From JADLDB01 sp040755835 (GTDB lineage: Bacteria > Myxococcota > Myxococcia > Myxococcales > Myxococcaceae), in the NCBI GenBank assembly GCA_040755835.1, contig JBFMAB010000093.1:1-64000 (forward strand): a stretch of 64,000 nucleotides of DNA. The letters are read 5' to 3'. Shown one piece after another: positions 25,785 to 33,952 of this stretch. How positions within the stretch are numbered: the stretch's first letter is position 1; each line of letters opens with the position of its first letter. The notes beneath the pieces were generated by a model. The model had not been told where the DNA came from. It was given only the letters and a program-made list of their open reading frames with translations, and ran no database searches. The position numbers were made by a program, and so were the translations under genes.

Positions 25785-26786
25785 ATGAGGGTCATCGCGC
25801 TCGACGAGCTCGACGCGCTGCCCGGCTTCGCGCTGCTCGGCCCCGGCTTTTCGGAGCGCGGCGGGTGGACGCTGGTGCGGGAGCTGTCGGCGGGCGAGGC
25901 GGGCTCGACGGCAGTGTGGCTCGCGCCGTACGAGTCGGCGGGCGGCGAGGCGACGCGACTCTGCGGCCGGGCGGAGGCGGTGGAGATGCAGCCGCAACCG
26001 TGCGGGCCGCTGGAGGTGAGTCTCGACGAGGCCGGCTTCCTCGAGGGCGTCGCGCGGATCCGCGAGGCGATCGCCGCGGGCGACGTGTACCAGGTGAACT
26101 TGACCGTGCGCGCGCGCGTGGCGCCGGTGCGTGGGGGCGCGCTGCTCGCGCGGCTGTGCGCGCGCGGCGTCCCACGCTTCGCGGCGTGGGTGCGGGTACC
26201 GGGCGGCGTCGAGCTCGTGTCGGCCAGCCCGGAGCTGTTGTTCGAGCGGCGGGGCGGCGCGCTGCGCGCCGAGCCAATGAAGGGCACGGCGCCCGCCGGC
26301 CAACGCGCGTGGCTGGAGGCGAGCGAGAAGGATCGCGCCGAGCTGGCGATGATCACCGACCTGCTGCGCGACGATCTGAATCGGCTGTGCGTGCCAGGCT
26401 CCGTGGCGGTGCCGTGTGCGCGACGCTTCCTCGAGCTGCCGTACGCGGTGCAGGCGGTGAGCGACGTGACCGGGACGCTGCGCGCCGGCTCGACGCTGCG
26501 CGAGGTGCTGGCGCAGCTCCACCCCGGCGGGTCGATCACCGGCGCGCCCCGCGAGGCGGCGCGGGCCGTCATCGCGGCGCTCGAGCGGACCCCGCGCGGC
26601 GTGTACTGCGGAACGCTTGGGCTCGAGGAGGACGAGCGAGCCCGCTTCGCGCTCCTCATCCGCACGGCCGAGCGTCAGGCGGACGGCGCGTGGACGTACG
26701 GCGTGGGGAGCGGAATCACCTGGGACTCCGACGCGGCCGCGGAGCTCGCGGAGGTGCGGCTGAAGCTGGGCGCGCTCACCGGGTGA
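25785..26786 (+). CDS. pabB: Aminodeoxychorismate synthase component I
   Basis: The 333-residue product, from the ATG at 25785 with GAGGTG upstream, is a chorismate-utilising enzyme. It shows IREAIAAGDVYQVNLTVRA, SASPELLFERR, EPMKGTAPAG with Lys166 (the PIKGT-type lysine that separates PabB from anthranilate synthase) and HPGGSITGAPREA. The C-terminal motif is GSGITWDSDAAAE. It converts chorismate to 4-amino-4-deoxychorismate using ammonia from PabA, for folate synthesis. It lacks the longer N-terminal subdomain of E. coli PabB (about 450 residues), as do many compact PabB proteins. A frame extending upstream runs into the repeat array and is not supported. Confidence 0.87.
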   Translation: MRVIALDELDALPGFALLGPGFSERGGWTLVRELSAGEAGSTAVWLAPYESAGGEATRLCGRAEAVEMQPQPCGPLEVSLDEAGFLEGVARIREAIAAGDVYQVNLTVRARVAPVRGGALLARLCARGVPRFAAWVRVPGGVELVSASPELLFERRGGALRAEPMKGTAPAGQRAWLEASEKDRAELAMITDLLRDDLNRLCVPGSVAVPCARRFLELPYAVQAVSDVTGTLRAGSTLREVLAQLHPGGSITGAPREAARAVIAALERTPRGVYCGTLGLEEDERARFALLIRTAERQADGAWTYGVGSGITWDSDAAAELAEVRLKLGALTG

Positions 26787-27263
26787 GGGTCGCGACCGTC
26801 AGCGCGCAGCCTGCCGGGGGCCAGCCTGCCGGGCGCGGGGGCAAGGTGTCACACGACTTGCACTCGGGAACGCGGCCAAACGACTGACATGACAGGAGAA
26901 TGTTCGACATGGGCCGCACCGCCCGCGCCTCCATCCGGTGGCACTTCGAGCGAGTCCTGGCGCTCCGCCACGAGCGCGCAGCGGCGGTGCGAAATCCCGC
27001 TGCGAATCGAGTGACGCCTGGCTTGCACGGTCCTCCACTCCGCACTCCGCCGGGCGACCGGGCCCGGCGCAAATCGAGTGACACCTCGCGCGCCGCCGCC
27101 GCCGCCACGGCCGCCGGGGACACCTCGCGCGCCCGCCGCCGCCGCCGGGGCCCGGCGCAAATCGAGTGACACCTCGCTCGCCGCCGCCGTGCCCTCGCGC
27201 GCCGCCACCGCTACCTCGCCCGCCCCAGCGCCGTCCGGGTTGCGCCCCGAGCGCGCCTGCGCG
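26787..27263. repeat. Gap with four copies of a GGTGTCACTCGATTTGC-type element
   Basis: One copy lies on the plus strand (26845-26865, GGTGTCACACGACTTGCAC). Three lie on the minus strand, read on plus as GCGAATCGAGTGACGCC near 27002 and GCAAATCGAGTGACACC near 27068 and 27156. The last two sit in an 88-bp direct repeat that starts GGCCCGGCGC at 27061 and 27149. No gene is evident. TGTCAC-N5-TTGC has the spacing of a sigma-54 promoter, but with GT for the essential GG, and the repetition favours a repeat family. Confidence 0.65.
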
Positions 27264-27884
27264 ATGCCCTCGCCCATGAGCTACACCGCGCTGCGCGTGA
27301 CGGAGCACGGCGTCGTCCTCTTCGACGCCCACCGCCGCCGGCTCGGACCGGCGTGGGCCGCGGCCTTCGACGCCTTCGCCGCCACCGCGGAGCCCGGCAT
27401 CTATGGCGTGCGCGGCGTGGACGGGCGCCTGGACGTCACGCGGCGCGACCGCTCGCGGCTGTGGGACGGCATCCCCGTTCGCGTCCTCCCTTCGCCCATC
27501 GCGGACCGGATCGGCCCGCAAGTGAAGGCACCCTCGCCTTCTCCGTGGGACGCGGTCCGGCGGGACGGCGTCGCGACGCTGCTCAGCAGCCCCGATGGGA
27601 CGGAGCTCTACGAGTCGTGCACCGCCGCGGTGCTGGCCTGGGACGGCGCGACGCTGGTCGCCACGCCGGAAGACTCGCCACGCATCGCGTCCATCACCGA
27701 GCGCTTCCTGCTCGAGCACCACCCGCACCGCCGCGCGCCGCTGCGCTGCGACGCGCGCTGGTCGATCGTGCTGGTCAACGCCGTCGCAGGCGTGTGCGTG
27801 CCGGCGCTCGACGGCCCACCCTTCCCCGCCGACGTCCTCGCGGCCCTGCGCACCAGCCTCGCCGAGTCGGCGCGGCGCCCCTGA
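27264..27884 (+). CDS. pabC: Aminotransferase class IV, probable aminodeoxychorismate lyase
   Basis: The 206-residue product is read as PabC-like. SYTALRVTEHGVVLFDAH matches the opening strand, VKAPSP supplies a candidate PLP lysine, and TELYESCTAAVLAWDGATL and ATPEDSPRIASITERFLLEH match the Glu-rich cofactor strand and the TP..d....GIT.R motif. The reaction is 4-amino-4-deoxychorismate to p-aminobenzoate plus pyruvate. It is shorter than E. coli PabC (about 270) and divergent, so another class IV transaminase is possible. Starts at 27264 and 27276 are both feasible; neither has a strong ribosome-binding site. Its position after pabA and pabB supports the call. Confidence 0.62.
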   Translation: MPSPMSYTALRVTEHGVVLFDAHRRRLGPAWAAAFDAFAATAEPGIYGVRGVDGRLDVTRRDRSRLWDGIPVRVLPSPIADRIGPQVKAPSPSPWDAVRRDGVATLLSSPDGTELYESCTAAVLAWDGATLVATPEDSPRIASITERFLLEHHPHRRAPLRCDARWSIVLVNAVAGVCVPALDGPPFPADVLAALRTSLAESARRP

Positions 27885-28020
27885 GGCCCCGTCGGCGGCG
27901 CCCGACACCCCCGCCTCCCCGCCGACGTGCCCCCACCCGGCGCACCAGCCTCGCCGAGTCGGCACGGCCGCTCGCGGCCCCGCCTTCCCCGTCGCGGTCC
28001 TCACCGCCCGGCGCGCACGT
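27822..28020. repeat. Imperfect duplication of the pabC 3' end
   Basis: The segment 27822-27876 (TTCCCCGCCGACGT, then GCGCACCAGCCTCGCCGAGT) is the last coding part of the aminotransferase gene. A degenerate copy lies at 27915-27968 and a weaker partial one begins near 27985. The copies after the stop codon do not extend a reading frame. The remainder of the 287-bp gap up to 28171 shows no gene. Confidence 0.65.
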
Positions 28021-28171
28021 GAGCGCCCGGCGATCGCCCCTGCCTTGCCGGTCGCCGGGGTGCGGCGGTGGACGTGCGCCCACACTCCGAGCCGCCTCGA
28101 CACGTTCCCCGCAGCCGACGCGTCGAGCTCGCTCCCCGTCGGCCGTTCGGCACCTGCTAGAGTCCCGCCAC

Positions 28172-28501
28172 ATGCTCCGAGGCCTCGCCGCCGCGCTGTA
28201 CGCGCTGCTCGTCTCGGGCTGCGGCTCGTTGTGCGATCGCGCCGAGGCCTCCGCGAAGTCCTTCACCGAGAAGGCCGCGCCCTGCGGCGCCACCAACCCG
28301 AACCCGCGCTTCGACCGCATGGCGTGCGAGGCGAGCATGGGCGCCTGCTCGCCGGCCGACGTGCGGGCGCTCGGCACCTACCTCGACTGCCTCGACGCGC
28401 TGCCCACCTGCCAACCGGCGAAGAGCACCGCCTTCAGCACCGCGGTGCTGGAGTGCGCCGCGCCGATGACGACCCTGGCCGACGGCTGCTTCGTGCAGTG
28501 A
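28172..28501 (+). CDS. Small Cys-rich lipoprotein
   Basis: From the ATG at 28172 the product is 109 residues and opens MLRGLAAALYALLVSGCGS, a lipobox with Cys17. The mature part has eight further cysteines (for example CDRAEA, CGATNPNP, MACEASMGAC, LDCLDALPTC), so a disulfide-stabilised periplasmic or surface lipoprotein is likely. I do not recognise a family with certainty. A protein of similar size and cysteine spacing is encoded at 30039-30380, on the other side of trxB. It is convergent with trxB. Confidence 0.7.
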   Translation: MLRGLAAALYALLVSGCGSLCDRAEASAKSFTEKAAPCGATNPNPRFDRMACEASMGACSPADVRALGTYLDCLDALPTCQPAKSTAFSTAVLECAAPMTTLADGCFVQ

Positions 28502-28519
28502 CGGAGCGGGCCGTCGGCC

Positions 28520-29476
28520 TCAGCCGATGCCGTGCTCCGTCATCCACCGCTCGGCCTCGATGGCCGCCATGCAGCCCGTTCCCGCCGCGGTGATCGCCTG
28601 CCGGTACGTCGCGTCCATCACGTCGCCGCAGGCGAAGACGCCTTCCACGCTGGTGCGCGTGGTGCCCGGCTGGACCCAGAGGTAGCCGTTCGGCTGCAGC
28701 TTCAGCGTGTTCCTGAACAGCTCGGTGGTGGGCTGGTGGCCGATGGCCACGAAGACGCCCTTAGCGGCGACCTTCATCGAGTCGCCGGTCTTCACGTTCT
28801 TCACGATGGCGCCCGTCACGCCCTTCTCGTCGCCGACGATCTCCTCGATGACGGAGTCCCAGAGGAACTTGATCTTCGGGTTGGCCTTCGCGCGGTCCTG
28901 CATGATCTTCGAGGCGCGCAGCGAGTCGCGGCGGTGAATCACCGTCACCGAGTTGCACATCTTCGAGAGGTAGTGGGCCTCCTCCATCGCCGTGTCGCCG
29001 CCGCCCACCACCAGCACGTCCGTCCCCTTGAAGAAGAAACCGTCACACGTCGCGCAGGCGGACACGCCGCGATTCATGAACGCATCCTCACCCTTCACGC
29101 CGGTCCACTTCGCCGACGCGCCGGTCGCGATGATGAGCGACTCGGCCAGGTACTCTTGCGACTCGCCCTTCACGTGGAACGGGCGCTTCGAGAGGTCGAG
29201 CTTCACCACGTTCTCCATGTGGATGACCGTCTTGAAGCGCTCGGCCTGCTTCTGGAACCTCTCCATCAGCTCCGGGCCGGTGACGCCTTCCGGGAAGCCG
29301 GGGTAGTTCTCCACCTCGGTGGTGATCATCAGCTGGCCGCCGGGCACGCGGCGCGGATCGCTCTCCGCGGGGCCTCCGGCGAAGACCACGGGCTCCAGGT
29401 TGGCGCGGGCCGCGTAGATGGCGGCGGTGTAACCGGCGGGGCCGGAGCCCACGATGACGACTTTGCGGGTTTCCAA
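28520..29476 (-). CDS. trxB: Thioredoxin reductase
   Basis: The product is a low-molecular-weight NADPH-dependent thioredoxin reductase. The FAD dinucleotide fold is VVIVGSGPAGYTAAIYAARAN, the redox-active pair is Cys141-Ala-Thr-Cys144 (SACATCDGF), the NADPH fold is VLVVGGGDTAMEEA, and the FAD-contact motif is GVFACGDVMD. I chose the TTG at 29476 because AAGGAG lies 7 nt upstream and the resulting 318 residues match the family length. A TTG at 29533 and a GTG at 29494 only add unaligned residues. It keeps cytoplasmic thioredoxin reduced. It is divergent from the cyclic-nucleotide-binding gene, with an 87-bp shared promoter region. Confidence 0.94.
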   Translation of the reverse strand: METRKVVIVGSGPAGYTAAIYAARANLEPVVFAGGPAESDPRRVPGGQLMITTEVENYPGFPEGVTGPELMERFQKQAERFKTVIHMENVVKLDLSKRPFHVKGESQEYLAESLIIATGASAKWTGVKGEDAFMNRGVSACATCDGFFFKGTDVLVVGGGDTAMEEAHYLSKMCNSVTVIHRRDSLRASKIMQDRAKANPKIKFLWDSVIEEIVGDEKGVTGAIVKNVKTGDSMKVAAKGVFVAIGHQPTTELFRNTLKLQPNGYLWVQPGTTRTSVEGVFACGDVMDATYRQAITAAGTGCMAAIEAERWMTEHGIG

Positions 29477-29563
29477 AGGCGTGCTCCTTGTCACTGACGT
29501 CGGACGGGCGGTGAGAGGCGGAAACGCTGACAACGGTTTCAGGTCTGCTACGAACTAGCCTCG

Positions 29564-30031
29564 ATGGACGTCGAAATCCTGAAAAAAGTCGCTCTCTTCG
29601 ACGGCATGACGTCCGCCCAGCTCCGCAAGCTGGCGACCGCGCTGATCGAAGTGAAGCACCCCCTCAACGCGCACATCTTCCGCGAGGGGGACCCGGGCAC
29701 GTCGATGTTCATCATCGCCGACGGCAAGGTGCGCATCTCGAAGATGGTGCCCGGCATCGGCGAGGAGGCGCTCGCGATCCTCGAGAAGGGGCAGTACTTC
29801 GGGGAGATGTCCCTCATCGAGGAGGGGCCGCGCTCGGCCGACGCCATCGCCCACTCCACCTGTGTGCTCTACGAGCTGTCGCGCGAGAAGCTGGACGAGG
29901 TGATGTTCACCGACAAGGAGCTCGCGTCGGTGCTGCTGTGGACCTTCGTCCGCACGCTCTCCGCGCGACTGCGCGAGACGAACGACAAGATCCGCGCCTT
30001 CTTCGCGCTGTCGTCCTTCGGCCCGCGCTGA
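29564..30031 (+). CDS. Cyclic-nucleotide-binding domain protein
   Basis: The 155-residue product is a single CNMP-binding beta-roll: MDVEILKKVALFDGMTSAQL, HIFREGDPGTSMFIIADGKV, and the phosphate-binding cassette GQYFGEMSLIEEGPRSADAIA, with the Glu and Arg that contact cyclic nucleotide in place. A C-terminal helix follows. No HTH is present, so unlike CRP it is not a DNA-binding protein. Such stand-alone domains are numerous in myxobacteria and act as regulators or scaffold subunits. It shares its promoter region with trxB. Confidence 0.85.
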   Translation: MDVEILKKVALFDGMTSAQLRKLATALIEVKHPLNAHIFREGDPGTSMFIIADGKVRISKMVPGIGEEALAILEKGQYFGEMSLIEEGPRSADAIAHSTCVLYELSREKLDEVMFTDKELASVLLWTFVRTLSARLRETNDKIRAFFALSSFGPR

Positions 30032-30038
30032 GCTTCCG

Positions 30039-30380
30039 TCACGGCGCGCAGGTGTTCTTCTTGTCGCACTTGTCCAGCGTGGCCAGGAAGTCGATCAGGC
30101 TGTTGCACGACGTGTTGTCGATCGCCTTCAGGCAGGCGTCGATGCTGGCGCTGTTGAGGTGCCCGTCGCACGTCGCCGTCGGCCAGGCGTCCAGCCAGTA
30201 CGCGCGCTGTTTGGTGAGGCACGCGTCGTAGGACTCGTAGGTCTTCCCACTGCCGAGCTGCATGCAGCGGTTGTAGGAGTCGCAGGCCTTCACGGCGGCC
30301 GTCTCCCGGGCGGACTCCAGCGACCAGCCACACCCGCCGAGGAGCAGCGCCGAGCCGAGCAACAGGAACCGGGCTTTCAT
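30039..30380 (-). CDS. Small Cys-rich lipoprotein
   Basis: The 113-residue product opens MKARFLLLGSALLLGGCG, a lipobox with Cys17. The mature part is helical with eight more cysteines (KACDSYNRCMQL, DACLTKQ, ATCDGH, DACLKAIDNTSC, LDKCDKKNTC). The ATG at 30380 lies 10 nt after the comM stop, so it is likely co-transcribed with comM. Function unknown; it resembles in size and Cys content the lipoprotein at 28172-28501. Confidence 0.7.
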   Translation of the reverse strand: MKARFLLLGSALLLGGCGWSLESARETAAVKACDSYNRCMQLGSGKTYESYDACLTKQRAYWLDAWPTATCDGHLNSASIDACLKAIDNTSCNSLIDFLATLDKCDKKNTCAP

Positions 30381-30390
30381 GCGGTGAGGT

Positions 30391-31992
30391 TTAGCCCGGC
30401 GCCGCGCGCCTGTCAGGCGGCCGCCGTACGTCGTCCGGCCGGGCCTCGTCGAGGTAGTCGCGGCGGTCCAGCACGCGGCAGTCGATGCCGAACAGCACGT
30501 CGTCCTCGCGCACGTGCTCGCGGCCCTCGAGGTCGGCCCGCGTGCGCGCCAGCTTGAGGATGCGGTCGTGCGCCCTGGCAGAGAGGCCGAAGCGGCGCAC
30601 CGAGCTCTCCAGCATGCGCCGCGCGCGCTCCGAGATGACGCCGAAGCGCCGGAGCAGCCGCGGGCCCATCTGCGCGTTGCAGAAGACGCCCGGCACGTCG
30701 CGGAAGCGGTGAGCCTGCCGCTCGCGCGCGGCCTCCACGCGGGCGCGGTACCAGGCCGACGGCTTCTCCTCGAGGCCGAGGCGGGTGATCGCCTCCACCG
30801 CCACCGGCCGCGTCTGCAGCGTCACGTCGATGCGGTCGAGCAGCGGGCCGGAGATGCGCGCGTGGTACTCGAGCACGCGCTGCTGCCTGCACTGGCACAC
30901 GCGCCCCGGCACCTTGTAGTACCCGCAGGGGCACGGGTTCATCGCGGCGATGAGCATCACGTCGCACGGGTAGGTGACGTGGTGGTTGGCGCGGGCGAGG
31001 CGCACCACCCCCTCCTCGAGCGGCTGGCGCAGCACCTCCAGCACGTTGCGACGGAACTCGGGCAGCTCGTCGAGGAAGAGGACGCCGCGGTGGGCCATCG
31101 ACAGCTCCCCCGGTCGCGTCATGGGCCCGCCGCCCACCAGCCCCGCGTCGGAGATGGTGTGGTGCGGCGCGCGAAACGGCCGCTGCGTGACGAGCCCGCG
31201 CCCGTCGTTGAGCAACCCCAGCACCGAGTACACCTTCGTCACCTCGAGCGCCTCGGCGAAGCCCATCGCCGGGAGGATGGTGTTCACCCGCCGCGCCAGC
31301 ATCGTCTTGCCGGAGCCGGGCGGACCGGACAACAGCACGTTGTGGCCGCCGGCGGCGGCGACCTCCAGCGCGGCCTTGGCGTCCTCCTGGCCGCGCACCT
31401 CGGCGAAGTCCACCTCGCCCGGCGCCTGCGCGGCCGCGTCGGCCGCCGGCGCCTGGCCGTGGCGGTACGGGGCGATCGGCGCCTCGCCCGTCAGGTGATT
31501 CACCGCTTCCTGCACGGTGCGTACGGGGATGACGTCGATGCGGTCGACCAGCGCCGCCTCCGCCGCGTTCGCGCCAGGGACGAGCACGCCGCGGTAGCCC
31601 GCGTCCCGCGCGGCGATCGCCAGCGGCAGCACGCCGCGAATCGGCTTCACCGCTCCGTCCAACGACAGCTCGCCGCCGACCAGCCACGGCGTCAGCGCGC
31701 CGGGCTCCAGCTGCCCGGCCGCGGCCAGCACGCCGAGCGCGATGGGCAACTCGAAGGTGGCGCCTTCCTTCTTGAGATCCGCCGGCGCGAGGTTCACCGT
31801 GATGCGCTTGCTCGGCAGCACGAAGCCGCCGTTCTTCAGCGCGGACACCACGCGCACCTTCGACTCCTTCACCGCGCCGTCGGGCAGCCCGACGACGTGG
31901 AAGAGCGGCATGCCCAAAGACATGTCCACCTCCACCTCGACGACGACGGCGTCGACACCGATGAGCGCCCCGGACCTCACGCGAGCCAGCAT
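30391..31992 (-). CDS. comM: YifB/ComM-family Mg-chelatase-like AAA+ ATPase
   Basis: From the ATG at 31992 (MLARVRSGALIGVDAVVVEV) the product is 533 residues. It shows the ComM N-terminal ChlI-like domain, a Walker A (LLSGPPGSGKTML), a Walker B (GVLFLDELPEF), the Cys-rich loop NPCPCGYYKVPGRVCQC and the C-terminal Mg_chelatase_C domain (SARAHDRILKLARTRADLEG). ComM is a hexameric helicase that promotes branch migration of incoming single-stranded DNA during natural transformation. The gene extends much further upstream as an open frame, but that part has no homology-like features. Confidence 0.92.
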   Translation of the reverse strand: MLARVRSGALIGVDAVVVEVEVDMSLGMPLFHVVGLPDGAVKESKVRVVSALKNGGFVLPSKRITVNLAPADLKKEGATFELPIALGVLAAAGQLEPGALTPWLVGGELSLDGAVKPIRGVLPLAIAARDAGYRGVLVPGANAAEAALVDRIDVIPVRTVQEAVNHLTGEAPIAPYRHGQAPAADAAAQAPGEVDFAEVRGQEDAKAALEVAAAGGHNVLLSGPPGSGKTMLARRVNTILPAMGFAEALEVTKVYSVLGLLNDGRGLVTQRPFRAPHHTISDAGLVGGGPMTRPGELSMAHRGVLFLDELPEFRRNVLEVLRQPLEEGVVRLARANHHVTYPCDVMLIAAMNPCPCGYYKVPGRVCQCRQQRVLEYHARISGPLLDRIDVTLQTRPVAVEAITRLGLEEKPSAWYRARVEAARERQAHRFRDVPGVFCNAQMGPRLLRRFGVISERARRMLESSVRRFGLSARAHDRILKLARTRADLEGREHVREDDVLFGIDCRVLDRRDYLDEARPDDVRRPPDRRAAPG

Positions 31993-32317
31993 CGAGTTGC
32001 TCCTCCCGGGCCGGGGCCGGAGCAAGGGGAAGACCAACGCGGCGGTGCCCGCGATGCCTCCCGCGCCACCGAGGGGGATTCTCAGGCGCCGAGAGCGGGC
32101 TGGAGCGCGCGCGCCGCTCCGCGCGGGAAGACGCGCCGTCCCGCCGCGGCGACGTGTGGGAGGCCCTCCCGGCGAGGGTGGGCGCGGGTGCCCGCGGGCA
32201 GGGCGATCGCCGGCGGCGGGACTCAGACGGCAGCGACCGAGTCGTGCCCACTGCAGCGCGGAGGGACGCGCGGACCCGACAGCCCACGACGAGCCGGCGC
32301 AACCGCTCCGGGTCGAC
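31993..32317. other. 325-bp gap, no gene seen
   Basis: Between comM and the radical SAM gene I see only high-GC sequence with Arg/Ser/Pro-rich open frames typical of non-coding DNA. The minus-strand comM promoter should lie here, but I cannot pick a convincing one. Confidence 0.5.
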
Positions 32318-33853
32318 TCAGGGCGCGGCGATGCCGACCGAGGGCCACGCGGTGGCGTTGCGCCGGCCGTCCGGCACGCGGCGCGCCTCGAAAGGCCGGC
32401 AGCCCCGCGCCTCGAACGCGTCCTGCCAGGCGCGGAAGCTGCCGCCCGCCTTCCACGCGTCGTACGCGGCGAGCCCCGCCTCGGGGCCGCACTGCGCCAG
32501 CATGTACTCGACCCACGCCCAGCGCGCGCTGGTGGGCCGGAGCTCCGCCCGCCCCTTGAGGCCCTTGCGGAGCCGCGCGAGGCGCGCCTCCACGACGTCG
32601 ATGCCGGCGAACGGCGCGCCATCGAGCGGCGTGTGGCGCTTGGCGGCGAAGGGCGCCACGCCCAACGCCACGGGGAGAATTCTGGAAAGTTCCAGCGTGA
32701 AGCGGATGAGCTCGTCGATGTCCGCGTCCGTCTCGTACGGAAGGCCGACGACGTTGTACACCTTGAGGCGCTTGAGGCCCGCGGCCTTGGCCATCTGCGC
32801 GGCGGCGATCAGCTGCGCCTCGGAATGCTTGCGGTCGACGAGATTCCTCAGCCGCTGACTCGGGCCGTCGGACGCCACCGTCAACACCCGCGCGCCGCCC
32901 GCTTTCAGCGCGTTCACCAGCGGCTGGGTCAGCCGGTCCGCGCGCAGCGACGAGACACCCACCTCCCGGCCGCTGCGGACGATGGTCTCGAGGAGCTCGA
33001 CGATGCGCGGGTGATCGGTGACGGCCGCGCCGACCAGCCCCACCTTCTTCGCGTGCGGGGGGATCAGCTCCAGCACCCGCTCCGGCGGCACCGTCCTCAT
33101 GCCGCCGTTGGTGGTGCGCCGCATGACGCAGTAGTGGCAGCCCCGGCTGCAGCCGCGCTCGGGCTCGACGAGGAACATGCCGGCCAGCTCGGTGTGCGGG
33201 GTGAGGATCTGCGAGCACGCCGGCAGGCGCTCGTCGGACGCCTTCGCCACGAAGAAGCGGCTGGTCGCCGGCGACAGGCCGGGCACGCGGAAGCCCGGGC
33301 GGGGAGCGAGGCGCTCCAGCACCGCGCGCTTGCCGCCGCCGGCCTGCACCTCGTCCAGCAGCGCGTGCACCAGGTCGTCGGCCTCGCCCTGCACCAGCAC
33401 GTCGACGAAGGGCTCCAGCGGCTCGGCGTTGGAGAAGGTGAGCGGCCCGCCCGCCACCACCAGCGGCGCCGAGTCCGGCCGCTGCTCGCGGAAGGCCGAC
33501 AGCCCGGCGGCCTCCAGCAGCGTGAAGACGCCCGGCAGCTCGAGCTCGTAGGCCACCGAGAAGGCCAGCACCGGGAAGGCGTCCAGCGCCGTCAGCGTCT
33601 CCTCGGACACGGGCGTGGCCCGCGCGCGCGCCCAGGCCTCGACGTCGTCGGGCAGGAAGACGCGCTCGCCGGCCACGCCGGGGTGCTCGTTGAGCGCCCG
33701 GTAGATGGCCTGGTACCCCAGGCTGCTCATGCCGACGTGGTACGGGCTGGGGTAGCAGAGCGCGACGCGCAGCTCGGCCTGGCGCACCAGCCGGCCGTGC
33801 TCGTCCTCGCCCCGCCGGCGGATCGCCTCCAGCAGCTCGTGCCGCGTCGTCAT
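32318..33853 (-). CDS. B12-binding-like radical SAM protein, TIGR03960 type
   Basis: The 511-residue product opens with a cobalamin-binding-like Rossmann domain (LRVALCYPSPYHVGMSSLGYQ, VAYELELPGVFTLLEAAGL, PLVVAGGPLTFSNAEPLEPF). A radical SAM core follows with Cys235, Cys239 and Cys242 (ERGCSRGCHYCVMR) to hold a [4Fe-4S] cluster, then GLPYETDADIDELI. The DxHxxG cobalamin motif is not evident. The layout and the PF..D motifs match the TIGR03960 family, whose substrate is not known. It lies after the terminator of the TonB-receptor/lipoprotein operon and is probably transcribed alone. Confidence 0.85.
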   Translation of the reverse strand: MTTRHELLEAIRRRGEDEHGRLVRQAELRVALCYPSPYHVGMSSLGYQAIYRALNEHPGVAGERVFLPDDVEAWARARATPVSEETLTALDAFPVLAFSVAYELELPGVFTLLEAAGLSAFREQRPDSAPLVVAGGPLTFSNAEPLEPFVDVLVQGEADDLVHALLDEVQAGGGKRAVLERLAPRPGFRVPGLSPATSRFFVAKASDERLPACSQILTPHTELAGMFLVEPERGCSRGCHYCVMRRTTNGGMRTVPPERVLELIPPHAKKVGLVGAAVTDHPRIVELLETIVRSGREVGVSSLRADRLTQPLVNALKAGGARVLTVASDGPSQRLRNLVDRKHSEAQLIAAAQMAKAAGLKRLKVYNVVGLPYETDADIDELIRFTLELSRILPVALGVAPFAAKRHTPLDGAPFAGIDVVEARLARLRKGLKGRAELRPTSARWAWVEYMLAQCGPEAGLAAYDAWKAGGSFRAWQDAFEARGCRPFEARRVPDGRRNATAWPSVGIAAP

Positions 33854-33894
33854 GGGGCTGTCCCAAGCCGCATTCCGGCCCTGAAAGCAAGAAG

Positions 33895-33922
33895 CCCCCG
33901 CTTCCCGGAGGGGAAGCGAGGG
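33895..33922 (-). terminator. Intrinsic terminator after the receptor-lipoprotein operon
   Basis: On the minus strand CCCTCGCTTCCC pairs with GGGAAGCGGGGG (one mismatch) around a CTCC loop, followed by the T-rich GCTTCTTGCTTTC. It lies about 30 nt after the lipoprotein stop and before the radical SAM gene. Confidence 0.65.
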
Positions 33923-33952
33923 CCGCTCGTCATCGCCGTGAGGCGTGGCCGG

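Noticed and set aside
26845..26866. Functional sigma-54 promoter
   Set aside because: The -24 element has GT in place of the near-invariant GG, and the same motif is repeated in both orientations without genes at the right distance.
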